Source: Sharpea azabuensis DSM 18934 (GTDB taxonomy: Bacteria; Bacillota_I; Bacilli_A; Erysipelotrichales; Coprobacillaceae). From it: a DNA stretch of 46,767 nt. A program made the position numbers and the translations under genes. Numbering within the stretch: the stretch's first letter is position 1; each line of letters begins with the position of its first letter. The DNA lies in contig NZ_JNKU01000018.1 of assembly GCF_000702165.1 (NCBI RefSeq), forward strand, positions 1 to 46,767, read 5' to 3'. The notes below the pieces were generated by a model. The model was not told where the DNA came from. It searched no databases and saw only the letters and a program-made list of their open reading frames with translations. Positions 40,848 through 46,767 of the stretch are shown one piece after another.

Positions 40848-41678
40848 TTATTTTACTGCCCCATTAACTACTCCATTCAAGATCTGCTTTTGTGCAAATA
40901 CATAGAAGATTAACATTGGCAATAAAGCTAATAAATATGAGGCAAAAGCTAAATTATAGTTTGTCCCAAATTGTGTCTGGAAAGTAAGCTGAGCTAAAGG
41001 TAATGTATTAGCACCAGAACCAGACATGATGACTAATGGGGTCATAACGTCATTCCATGTACTTAAAGCTGTCAGGATTGCCACTGTGGCATGCATAGGT
41101 TTCATAATTGGGAAAATGATTGTCCAATATGTTGACCATGTTGTGCCTCCATCAACCTTAGCAGCTTCTTCTAGTGCTTCTGGAATATTTGTCAGATAAC
41201 CACTATATAACATGACATTGATAGGCATAAAGAACACCAAATAACAAACAATAACACCAACAATATTCGCAATATGTAAGTCTGCTGTTTCTTTAACGAG
41301 GGGCATCATTAAGATGGCAAATGGTACAAACATCCCGGATACAATATAGAAATAAGCACGATTAAACCATTTATGGCGTTTCTTCATACGGCCAATGGCA
41401 TAACCAGCCATGGAATGTAAGAGAACGGACAAGATGACTGTTACGCCCGTGATTAAGACTGAGTTCAATAAGCTATGCCAGAAATCCGTTACCTTCATTG
41501 CTTGTGCAAAGTTTGACAAACTCCATGATTTTGGCAAAGACAAGATGGAAGCAACACTATTGCCCATTTCGCTAGGTTGCTTAAAGGCAATGACTACAGT
41601 GATATAGAGTGGGAATAGGACAGTTACTAAGCCTAAGATTAAGAGGATTGTGACTGGCCAATTATATTTCTTTTTCAT
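40848..41678 (-). CDS. msmG: Sugar ABC transporter permease (MsmG/MalG type)
   Basis: The 276-residue protein has six membrane segments and the EAA loop EEAAKVDGGTTWSTYWTI near residues 170-190, which docks with the ATPase. MalG-type end FAQKQILNGVVNGAVK. Pairs with the MsmF-like permease; their coding regions overlap by one base (TAATG at 41678). Typical of carbohydrate uptake family 1 (CUT1). Confidence 0.93.
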   Translation of the reverse strand: MKKKYNWPVTILLILGLVTVLFPLYITVVIAFKQPSEMGNSVASILSLPKSWSLSNFAQAMKVTDFWHSLLNSVLITGVTVILSVLLHSMAGYAIGRMKKRHKWFNRAYFYIVSGMFVPFAILMMPLVKETADLHIANIVGVIVCYLVFFMPINVMLYSGYLTNIPEALEEAAKVDGGTTWSTYWTIIFPIMKPMHATVAILTALSTWNDVMTPLVIMSGSGANTLPLAQLTFQTQFGTNYNLAFASYLLALLPMLIFYVFAQKQILNGVVNGAVK

Positions 41679-42550
41679 TATAACTGTTCCTCCTTTTTAC
41701 CCATGAATTTTAACTGGAAGATTGATATGAGCACAATGACAACGAAGAATAAAACGGCATTAGCACTTTGGAATCCAAACTGTCCACCGGACATTCCATT
41801 ATTGTAAATGAGGTAGGATATGGATTCTGTTGACTGAGCTGGACCACCTTTCGTTAAGGCCATGATCTGATCGAATACCATTAATGCATTCTTCATTGTG
41901 AGAACAAGGTTGATGGTAACGAATGGTAAGATGAGAGGTAATGTTAAAGTTCTGAATTTCGTCCATCCCGATGATCCATCGATTGCTCCTGCTTCATAAA
42001 CATCTTCTGGAACAGTCTGCAAGCCAGAGATATAGATAATTGTTTGCATGGCGATAGCCTGCCATGCACAAACGATGACAATTGCAACCCATGCCCATTT
42101 TTGTGAAGCAAGAATAGAACTGCCACTACCAAATAACATCTTCTCGAAAGCTGGCAAAATATAGGTAAAGAAATAATTGAAAATGTAACCAACAACTAAG
42201 GCACCTAAGATATTAGGAACGAAATATAAGGCACGTAAGCCACTCTTAAACTTAATTTTTGAATTTAAACCTAGGGCTAGTACAAGGGAAATCACATTAA
42301 CAAGAATAGTGACACAAATGGCAACCCCAAATGTAAATAAGTAAGAATGGTCTACACGTGCATCTGTAAATAAATCAAGATAGTTTCTTAGACCAACACT
42401 TTGATATGACCCATATCCACGGAAATTTGTAAAGCTGTATAAAAAGCCCTTGATCAGTGGGTATGTATTAAATAAGAAGAACAGTGCAACGAGAGGAATT
42501 GTCATCCAGACGTATGTTTTATCGAAGTCAAGTTTGCTTTTTTTCTTCAT
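41678..42550 (-). CDS. msmF: Sugar ABC transporter permease (MsmF/MalF type)
   Basis: The 290-residue protein has six membrane segments and the EAA loop YEAGAIDGSSGWTKFRTL. N-terminal WMTIPLVALFFLFNTYPLIK and the FTNFRGYG-type external loop are CUT1 features. It follows the binding-protein gene by 18 bp and precedes msmG. It forms the other half of the channel. Confidence 0.93.
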   Translation of the reverse strand: MKKKSKLDFDKTYVWMTIPLVALFFLFNTYPLIKGFLYSFTNFRGYGSYQSVGLRNYLDLFTDARVDHSYLFTFGVAICVTILVNVISLVLALGLNSKIKFKSGLRALYFVPNILGALVVGYIFNYFFTYILPAFEKMLFGSGSSILASQKWAWVAIVIVCAWQAIAMQTIIYISGLQTVPEDVYEAGAIDGSSGWTKFRTLTLPLILPFVTINLVLTMKNALMVFDQIMALTKGGPAQSTESISYLIYNNGMSGGQFGFQSANAVLFFVVIVLISIFQLKFMGKKEEQL

Positions 42551-42568
42551 AACATTTCTTTTCCTTTC

Positions 42569-43837
42569 CTAGCTTTGATGCGTTTTATTGTATTCTTGAA
42601 CCTTGCGGATAATGTCACGATTGTAGCGTTTCCAGTCCTTATCCCATTTAGCTAAGAAGGCTTTCTTATCACCCTTTAAGAGATAACTCTGGACAATGGC
42701 ATCGCATCCCATTGTTGATGGATAATGGTGATCCTGATAGTCAATCATCTTGCCACTCTCAATCCATGGGCGCATGTCATCAAACTGCTTTGGTAAATTA
42801 AAGTCACCAGTGCGGCAAGGTAATGACATTTGAGCATTAATATATTTCTGTAAGTTCTTTTTTTCTAATAAGTATTCTAAGACTGTATAAGCTGCTTTTT
42901 TATTTTTGCAGGCTTTAGTCACACCAAACATCAGGTCAATGCCTGAGTTTAAGTAATTCTTATTTTTGCCATTATTGGCAGGCATTACAAATGAGCCAAT
43001 ATGCATTTTAGGATTACATGAAAGAATCTGAGGAATGGCATAAGAACCAATTGTATACATTGCTGACTGCCCTTTTGCAAATGCTGTACAAGCATCATTG
43101 TAGCCATATGCAGCTACTTCTTTCTCCCCATACTTTAATAATGTTTTGATCTTCTGTGCTGTTTCATCATATTCCTTCGTAAATGTTGTTTTGCCTGCAT
43201 TGACATTTTGTGTTGTATTAGCCGGTGCTAGGGAAACAGCTAATGAGTTCCATGGGGCCATTGTTGTCCAGGTGTCCTTATAGCCGAAATAGAATGGCAA
43301 AAGTCCATCATTTTTCATTTGTTCACATAAAGCCATTAATTCATTCCACGTATCAGGAACTTTATAGCCATGTTCTTCAAAGATGTCTTTGTTGTAAAGA
43401 ATACCAGAAGCATTAGCAACATAAGGCAAACCATAGATACCTTTTGTAGGAACATATTCGAGCTGATCAAGCATATCAATATAGGCTTTTTTGATCAATT
43501 TGATATCACCAAAATCAGAGATATCTGCTAAAATGCCAGCATCAACAAATTCTGAGAATGTTGCGTCACCACCAATACCAATGATATCTGGATAGTCTTC
43601 ACGAATAAATCGTGTTTTCATAACTGTAACAGCATCATTTGGTGAAGAGATCTTGAGTTTAATATCAGTGTGTGTAGCATTGAATTCTTTCGCAACTTTA
43701 TCAAAATAGGTTGCAGCCTCCTGCTTATAGGAAATAATTTCAATCGTGGTTTTCTTAGAAGACGAATTTTGACATCCTGCAATGGATAAGACCATCGTCA
43801 GTGTAAGAAGAACACGCATAACTTTTTTGAGTCTCAT
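42569..43837 (-). CDS. msmE: Sugar-binding lipoprotein (MsmE type)
   Basis: The 422-residue protein has a signal peptide with lipobox SIAGC (Cys near 22), a Ser/Lys linker and a family-1 solute-binding fold (ATYFDKVAKEFNATHTDI, GDATFSEFVDAGILADISDF, GIYGLPY, WNELMALCEQMK). It captures an oligosaccharide, presumably an alpha-galactoside, given the neighbouring GH36. AGGAGG precedes ATG. First gene of the operon, downstream of an intergenic region with operator-like repeats. Confidence 0.93.
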   Translation of the reverse strand: MRLKKVMRVLLTLTMVLSIAGCQNSSSKKTTIEIISYKQEAATYFDKVAKEFNATHTDIKLKISSPNDAVTVMKTRFIREDYPDIIGIGGDATFSEFVDAGILADISDFGDIKLIKKAYIDMLDQLEYVPTKGIYGLPYVANASGILYNKDIFEEHGYKVPDTWNELMALCEQMKNDGLLPFYFGYKDTWTTMAPWNSLAVSLAPANTTQNVNAGKTTFTKEYDETAQKIKTLLKYGEKEVAAYGYNDACTAFAKGQSAMYTIGSYAIPQILSCNPKMHIGSFVMPANNGKNKNYLNSGIDLMFGVTKACKNKKAAYTVLEYLLEKKNLQKYINAQMSLPCRTGDFNLPKQFDDMRPWIESGKMIDYQDHHYPSTMGCDAIVQSYLLKGDKKAFLAKWDKDWKRYNRDIIRKVQEYNKTHQS

Positions 43838-43864
43838 AGTGACCTCCTATTCATTTTTTACCTC

Positions 43865-43874
43865 AACAGCTGTT
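43865..43874. promoter_or_regulatory. Short palindrome in the msmE leader
   Basis: AACAGCTGTT, a 10-bp perfect palindrome about 30 bp before the msmE ATG, in the transcribed leader. Possible operator; no known regulator matches. Confidence 0.3.
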
Positions 43875-43891
43875 TTTCATTTGGCACCTAT

Positions 43892-43897
43892 AGTGTA
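43892..43897 (-). promoter_or_regulatory. msmE operon -10 element
   Basis: TACACT preceded by TGT (extended -10) on the minus strand; the -35 is poor, consistent with activator dependence. Confidence 0.5.
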
Positions 43898-43924
43898 ACA
43901 TTCCATTTTGCGACTTAGAATACC

Positions 43925-43940
43925 TTAAAAACGCTTTTTT
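43925..43940. promoter_or_regulatory. Possible cre (CcpA) site
   Basis: AAAAACGCTTTTT is close to the palindromic core of CcpA operators but lacks the outer TG/CA bases. It lies about 28 bp upstream of the msmE -10 and could give glucose repression. Confidence 0.35.
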
Positions 43941-43947
43941 TATACCT

Positions 43948-43961
43948 TTATTCGCTTATTC
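43948..43961. promoter_or_regulatory. Direct repeat, possible AraC-type operator
   Basis: TTATTC occurs at 43948-43953 and 43956-43961, an 8-base period. It lies about 55-65 bp upstream of the msmE start point, where an AraC-type activator would bind. Confidence 0.4.
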
Positions 43962-43970
43962 ACTCGAATA

Positions 43971-44000
43971 TTGTCATATTAAATCTCATCATGGTATAAT
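43971..44000 (+). promoter_or_regulatory. Promoter of the AraC-type regulator
   Basis: TTGTCA (43971-43976), 18-bp spacer, TATAAT (43995-44000) with TG extension. Confidence 0.75.
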
Positions 44001-44019
44001 CCTATCTGAGGTGATATAT

Positions 44020-44868
44020 ATGCAAGACTGGCAGTTTTCCATTTTCCCCAATCAGACATTTATTGATTTAACGCTTTATCAGTATGGCGGTGAAGTATGC
44101 AAGCCTTCACATCTCTTTGGTCCAGCAACAAGAAATCATTATCTTTTCCATTATATTTTAAAAGGTAAGGGCATCCTGCGGGCTATTAATGATAAAGGTG
44201 TTGATGTTAGCTATCGCTTAAAGGCTGGTGATGGCTTCATGATTTTCCCTGGCCAGATTACAACTTATATTGCAGATACACATGATCCCTGGGAATATAT
44301 GTGGATTGAATTTGATGGTTTACGTGTCAAAGAAGCATTGGATACAGTCGGTTTAACACTTTCTTCTCCAATCTATCATTATATCTATGAAGATACGCAT
44401 AAAGAAATGGTAAAGCATATGATGCATATTGCTACAAGCAAGAATTCCACGCCTTTCGATTTAATTGGTCATTTGTATCTGACGCTTGATAATATGATGC
44501 GTTCAATCAAGATCACTGAACAACATTCTGGTAATCGTCTGGTTGATTATTATATGCATGAAACAATGGTCTTTATTGAACAAAACTATATGTACGATAT
44601 CTCCATTGAAGATATTGCCAATAACATTGGTCTCAACCGTTCCTACTTCGGCAAGCTTTTTAAGCGTGAAACCGGTAAAACACCGCAATCCTTTTTACTC
44701 AATTACCGTATGATTAAAGCTTGTGAGTACTTAAAAAGAACTGAAATGCATATTGCTGATATTTCTCAAGCTGTTGGCTATGAAAATCAGCTTCATTTCT
44801 CTCGTGCTTTTAAAAACATTTATGGCTTATCTCCCTTACAATGGCGAAAACTGAATCGCGAAAGATAG
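44020..44868 (+). CDS. msmR: AraC-family transcriptional regulator of the sugar operon
   Basis: The 282-residue protein has an N-terminal cupin-like sugar-sensing domain (YRLKAGDGFMIFPGQITTY, WEYMWIEF) and two C-terminal helix-turn-helix motifs (SIEDIANNIGLNRSYFGKLF and IADISQAVGYENQLHFSRAFK, ending SPLQWRK). This is the MsmR/RafR type. It diverges from the alpha-galactoside operon and very likely activates it. The ATG at 44020 has GAGGTGAT upstream; the GTG at 44011 overlaps that site. Confidence 0.9.
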   Translation: MQDWQFSIFPNQTFIDLTLYQYGGEVCKPSHLFGPATRNHYLFHYILKGKGILRAINDKGVDVSYRLKAGDGFMIFPGQITTYIADTHDPWEYMWIEFDGLRVKEALDTVGLTLSSPIYHYIYEDTHKEMVKHMMHIATSKNSTPFDLIGHLYLTLDNMMRSIKITEQHSGNRLVDYYMHETMVFIEQNYMYDISIEDIANNIGLNRSYFGKLFKRETGKTPQSFLLNYRMIKACEYLKRTEMHIADISQAVGYENQLHFSRAFKNIYGLSPLQWRKLNRER

Positions 44869-44918
44869 TGCATATTGTTGTAGGCTTGTTTAATGTCAAA
44901 ACATCTCTCATATGGCAA

Positions 44919-44946
44919 TAAAAAAAGAAGAGCATTTCACCCTTCT
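44919..44946 (-). terminator. Intrinsic terminator of the C-GCAxxG-C-C gene
   Basis: AGAAG...CTTCT on the minus strand, followed by TTTTTTT. Confidence 0.75.
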
Positions 44947-45352
44947 AGTCAATAATATGTCTTTCCTGCAATATATTTTCGACATAACTAATCGCTTCAT
45001 AAACCATTGCATCACAATGTGGCTTTTTTGCCCCACCCTTTTCAAAATTTGCTTTAAGAAGATCAGCACAGTTCATCATGCCTTCATGGGCATCTTTGAA
45101 TCGTTTATAATACTGGGTGATTGTTGCAGGATCATCTACGCCATATAGTCCCAAGACCATTAAGCCACCTGTAATTGCCCCACAAGTAGAAGCCATCTTC
45201 ATGCCTGAGCCAAAGTTAGCAGCAATTCTGTAAGCCGTCTCTTCATCAAGATTGGCATCCTTTACAAATGGTACGAAAACAGCCTGGGCACAGTTATAAT
45301 GACGATCAGTACGTGCTCTTAATTTTATCGCTTCATCTAAATATTTACTCAT
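44945..45352 (-). CDS. C-GCAxxG-C-C family (putative redox) protein
   Basis: The 135-residue protein has the family's Cys pattern: YNCAQAVFVPF near residue 20, STCGAITGGLMVLGLYG near 57, MNCADLL and KPHCDAMV. These proteins are small, cytosolic and thought to bind metal or cofactor for redox work; none is well characterised. The start codon has no clear ribosome site, and the region just upstream looks like foreign debris, so its native promoter may have been lost. Confidence 0.82.
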   Translation of the reverse strand: MSKYLDEAIKLRARTDRHYNCAQAVFVPFVKDANLDEETAYRIAANFGSGMKMASTCGAITGGLMVLGLYGVDDPATITQYYKRFKDAHEGMMNCADLLKANFEKGGAKKPHCDAMVYEAISYVENILQERHIID

Positions 45353-45840
45353 ACAATTCTGCTACTAAAAACATATACAATTGTGTACATGCTAGATGAT
45401 TCGCTACAATCTCACGATTTGTAGTTACTGTTTCATTGTGTATGCTTTGGCGATTGCAAGCAATACGCTACTCACAAGTTCCTGTACACTCCACAGTCGT
45501 AAATTCCCGACTAAGCCATCGGTACATACCTATAAATTCTTTTTCATTGATTAGATATAGGTTTTCATCTAAATAGCTTTTCCTTTCTTGATATTTTTCT
45601 TTTTTGCTACTTGGTTTTCGTAGACTTCTACCATTACTCAATCATTACCATCAAGGTTCTACCCTATAGTTAACAAGACTATTTCAACTTGCACTGGCTT
45701 ATCTTTCCTATGATTTCAGTGGTTTTAAGTCACCAACTAACACTCTGGGTTTTGAGTGCCTTTGAGTACATTGACTCACATTTAATTCGGTTTTTAGTTA
45801 CTTATATTTCCTCCTTATGTGCACCTATCGTATCACTATC
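45353..45840. other. Non-coding segment, possible mobile-element debris
   Basis: About 490 bp without an ORF of note. On the minus strand an AAGGAGG ribosome-type site (near 45813-45819) is followed only by frames broken by many stops, and then by GC-richer text such as GGCTTAGTCGGGAATTTACG and GTGGAGTGTACAGGAACTTG. It looks like a decayed element, perhaps the 3' part of an IS200/IS605 tnpB, but I cannot prove this. Its left edge abuts the start of the C-GCAxxG-C-C gene. An 8-bp palindrome ACAATTGT lies at 45377-45384. Confidence 0.4.
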
Positions 45841-45877
45841 AGGAATAATTGTATAGCTTTAGTTTGATGAAAAAGGA

Positions 45878-45886
45878 TGCTATAAT
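45878..45886 (+). promoter_or_regulatory. Extended -10 promoter
   Basis: TGC-TATAAT (45878-45886), with no good -35, about 23 nt before the ATG at 45909. Confidence 0.6.
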
Positions 45887-45908
45887 AGTGAGGAAAGTGA
45901 GTGATAGT

Positions 45909-46445
45909 ATGCAATATTTTCAAAATAACCGTCTTAAGATGATGGCAGGTATTTATGAAGAATTTGATCGTGGTGAACTCAATGAAGGCTTAACAGGCTT
46001 TAAGAAGCATCTCTCACAAGATGAAATCAATGCCATACAGATTCTTTTTGATTATTTCTATGCCTTTATGGAGCATTGCGAAGAGGAAGGGATTGTTCTT
46101 GATGCCACATATGCCACCCTTTACAATCTTCCAGATGCCTTACAGTCTTTTTATACAAAGCAGGCGCATAAATATCTTCCTAGTAAGCTCCATGATATTC
46201 TTGCCCGCACTCTCGCAAGCTACCTGATGATTCTTGCAAGCAATGTCCATCAGCTAGATATCAGCTTTCATAAAAATGAAGGAGGACTTTGGGCCAATAT
46301 GTATACGATATCAGTTAATGATATTGATTTACTTGAAAGTGCCCTTAATGTATTTAATGATACTCAATGGCATTTTGAAGCATTATCAAATGATTACAAG
46401 AAACTCAGCAATGTTAATCTTATAGACTATTTAACGCAAGCATGA
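45909..46445 (+). CDS. Hypothetical cytosolic protein
   Basis: The 178-residue protein is not recognised. It starts MQYFQNNRLKMMAGIYEEFD and has a helical middle with the aromatic-acidic stretch LFDYFYAFMEHCEEE. No signal or membrane segment. The ATG at 45909 follows a GTGAGTGAT site; the apparent earlier start lies before the -10. It has its own terminator. Function unknown. Confidence 0.68.
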   Translation: MQYFQNNRLKMMAGIYEEFDRGELNEGLTGFKKHLSQDEINAIQILFDYFYAFMEHCEEEGIVLDATYATLYNLPDALQSFYTKQAHKYLPSKLHDILARTLASYLMILASNVHQLDISFHKNEGGLWANMYTISVNDIDLLESALNVFNDTQWHFEALSNDYKKLSNVNLIDYLTQA

Positions 46446-46464
46446 ATCATTGATTCATGTTTTC
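46441..46464 (+). terminator. Intrinsic terminator overlapping the stop codon
   Basis: CATGAATC-ATT-GATTCATG is followed by TTTTC; the TGA stop lies in the stem. Confidence 0.8.
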
Positions 46465-46473
46465 TTATGGATG

Positions 46474-46767
46474 ATTTGTCAAATTAAGTGCAACACCTAC
46501 GATGAGTTACCCAGTAATTCTTCTTTAGGTGTTTTATATTTTATGCATTTACGTGGCCTGTTATTCATTAAATTCAGATTCTTTTTCAATTCCTCCGGGT
46601 CCACTTCAGACAGATCCATTCCTTTAGGATAAAACTCCCGCAGTAATCCGTTCGTATTCTCATTGGTTCCTTTTTGCCACGCACAGTAAGGATCACAGAA
46701 ATAGGTTTTGCATCCTAATGCTGCTTCGATCTTTTCATACTCTGCGAATTCCTTTCCTCTGTCGAAG
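46474..46767 (-). mobile_element. IS30-family insertion sequence, 3' end (partial)
   Basis: The element continues past the right edge. Its end is placed at the sequence TTTGTCAAATTAAGTGCAAC just outside the transposase stop, which resembles the terminal repeats of IS30-family elements. The exact boundary and target repeat cannot be fixed from one end. Confidence 0.7.
46497..46767 (-). CDS. IS30-family transposase, C-terminal part (partial)
   Basis: The 90 visible residues begin in FDRGKEFAEYEKIE, the second catalytic Asp region of the DDE core. Next are YFCDPYCAWQKGTNENTNG and LLREFYPKG, with the catalytic Glu in NENTNGLLRE, and then NNRPRKCIKYKTPKE, ending at TAG 46497-46499. This is a textbook IS30 C-terminus and no stop or shift is seen, so the element may be intact beyond the edge. 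Confidence 0.93.
   Translation of the reverse strand, partial: FDRGKEFAEYEKIEAALGCKTYFCDPYCAWQKGTNENTNGLLREFYPKGMDLSEVDPEELKKNLNLMNNRPRKCIKYKTPKEELLGNSS

Overview
The window is low-GC chromosomal DNA of a Firmicute, most likely a gut member of the Erysipelotrichaceae/Erysipelotrichia. This rests on the partial 16S rRNA 5' end at the left edge (family-level guess only, from memory), AT-rich coding sequence, strong AGGAGG ribosome-binding sites, TTGACA/TATAAT-type promoters (several with a TG extended -10) and dense intrinsic terminators. Almost all genes are on the minus strand, with islands of plus-strand genes at 0.8-1.5, 4-5.7, 28.3-31.0, 33.8-35.2, 44.0-44.9 and 45.9-46.4 kb. Layout: 0-0.4 kb, 5' end of a 16S rRNA gene with its promoter. 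0.4-3.6 kb, a small FakA/YloV-like domain protein, a TIM-barrel protein and two overlapping Gfo/Idh/MocA oxidoreductases. 3.6-5.7 kb, a graveyard: the N-terminal stub of a glycyl-radical enzyme whose ATG has become ATT, its divergent and doubly frameshifted radical-SAM activase, a frameshifted small membrane protein, and the deleted, frameshifted C-terminus of an IS4/IS1634-type transposase. 5.9-8.9 kb, GtrA, then a rarA / deformylase-like / SpoU methyltransferase operon. 8.9-14.3 kb, a 1251-residue CheB-CheR-PAS-histidine kinase-receiver hybrid preceded by three unrecognised small genes, with no chemoreceptor, CheW, CheA or flagellar gene in view. 14.4-18.3 kb, a transglutaminase-like protein overlapping a patatin-like lipase, a small acidic protein, an iron alcohol dehydrogenase under a probable Rex operator, and a coiled-coil protein. 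18.4-28.2 kb, transport: a heterodimeric ABC exporter, a polar amino-acid ABC importer with a terminator after the binding-protein gene, an RlmI-type methyltransferase, a YitT protein and a MATE exporter. 28.3-31.0 kb, plus-strand deoxynucleoside kinase + HD hydrolase, an ECF S-component and a class-I glutamine amidotransferase-like peptidase. 31.0-37.4 kb, AEC transporter + GH2 glycosidase, M18 aminopeptidase, NudC, a small membrane ORF, a candidate structured RNA and a microbial-type PARG. 37.5-44.9 kb, a complete alpha-galactoside uptake and hydrolysis operon (binding protein, two permeases, GH36 alpha-galactosidase, MsmK/UgpC-type ATPase) with a divergent AraC-type activator. 44.9-46.8 kb, a C-GCAxxG-C-C redox-type protein, a roughly 480-bp non-coding segment that looks like element debris, an unknown gene and the 3' end of an IS30-family element. 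Working together: the best-understood unit is the alpha-galactoside operon, which would import and split raffinose/melibiose-type sugars. The Rex-box alcohol dehydrogenase fits fermentative redox control. NudC and PARG both act on NAD/ADP-ribose metabolites. No CRISPR array, tRNA or prophage was seen. The most noteworthy items are the orphan CheB-CheR-kinase hybrid with its uncharacterised upstream genes, the decayed glycyl-radical enzyme pair, and a short transcription unit at about 36.45-36.57 kb whose RNA can form two mutually exclusive pairings.
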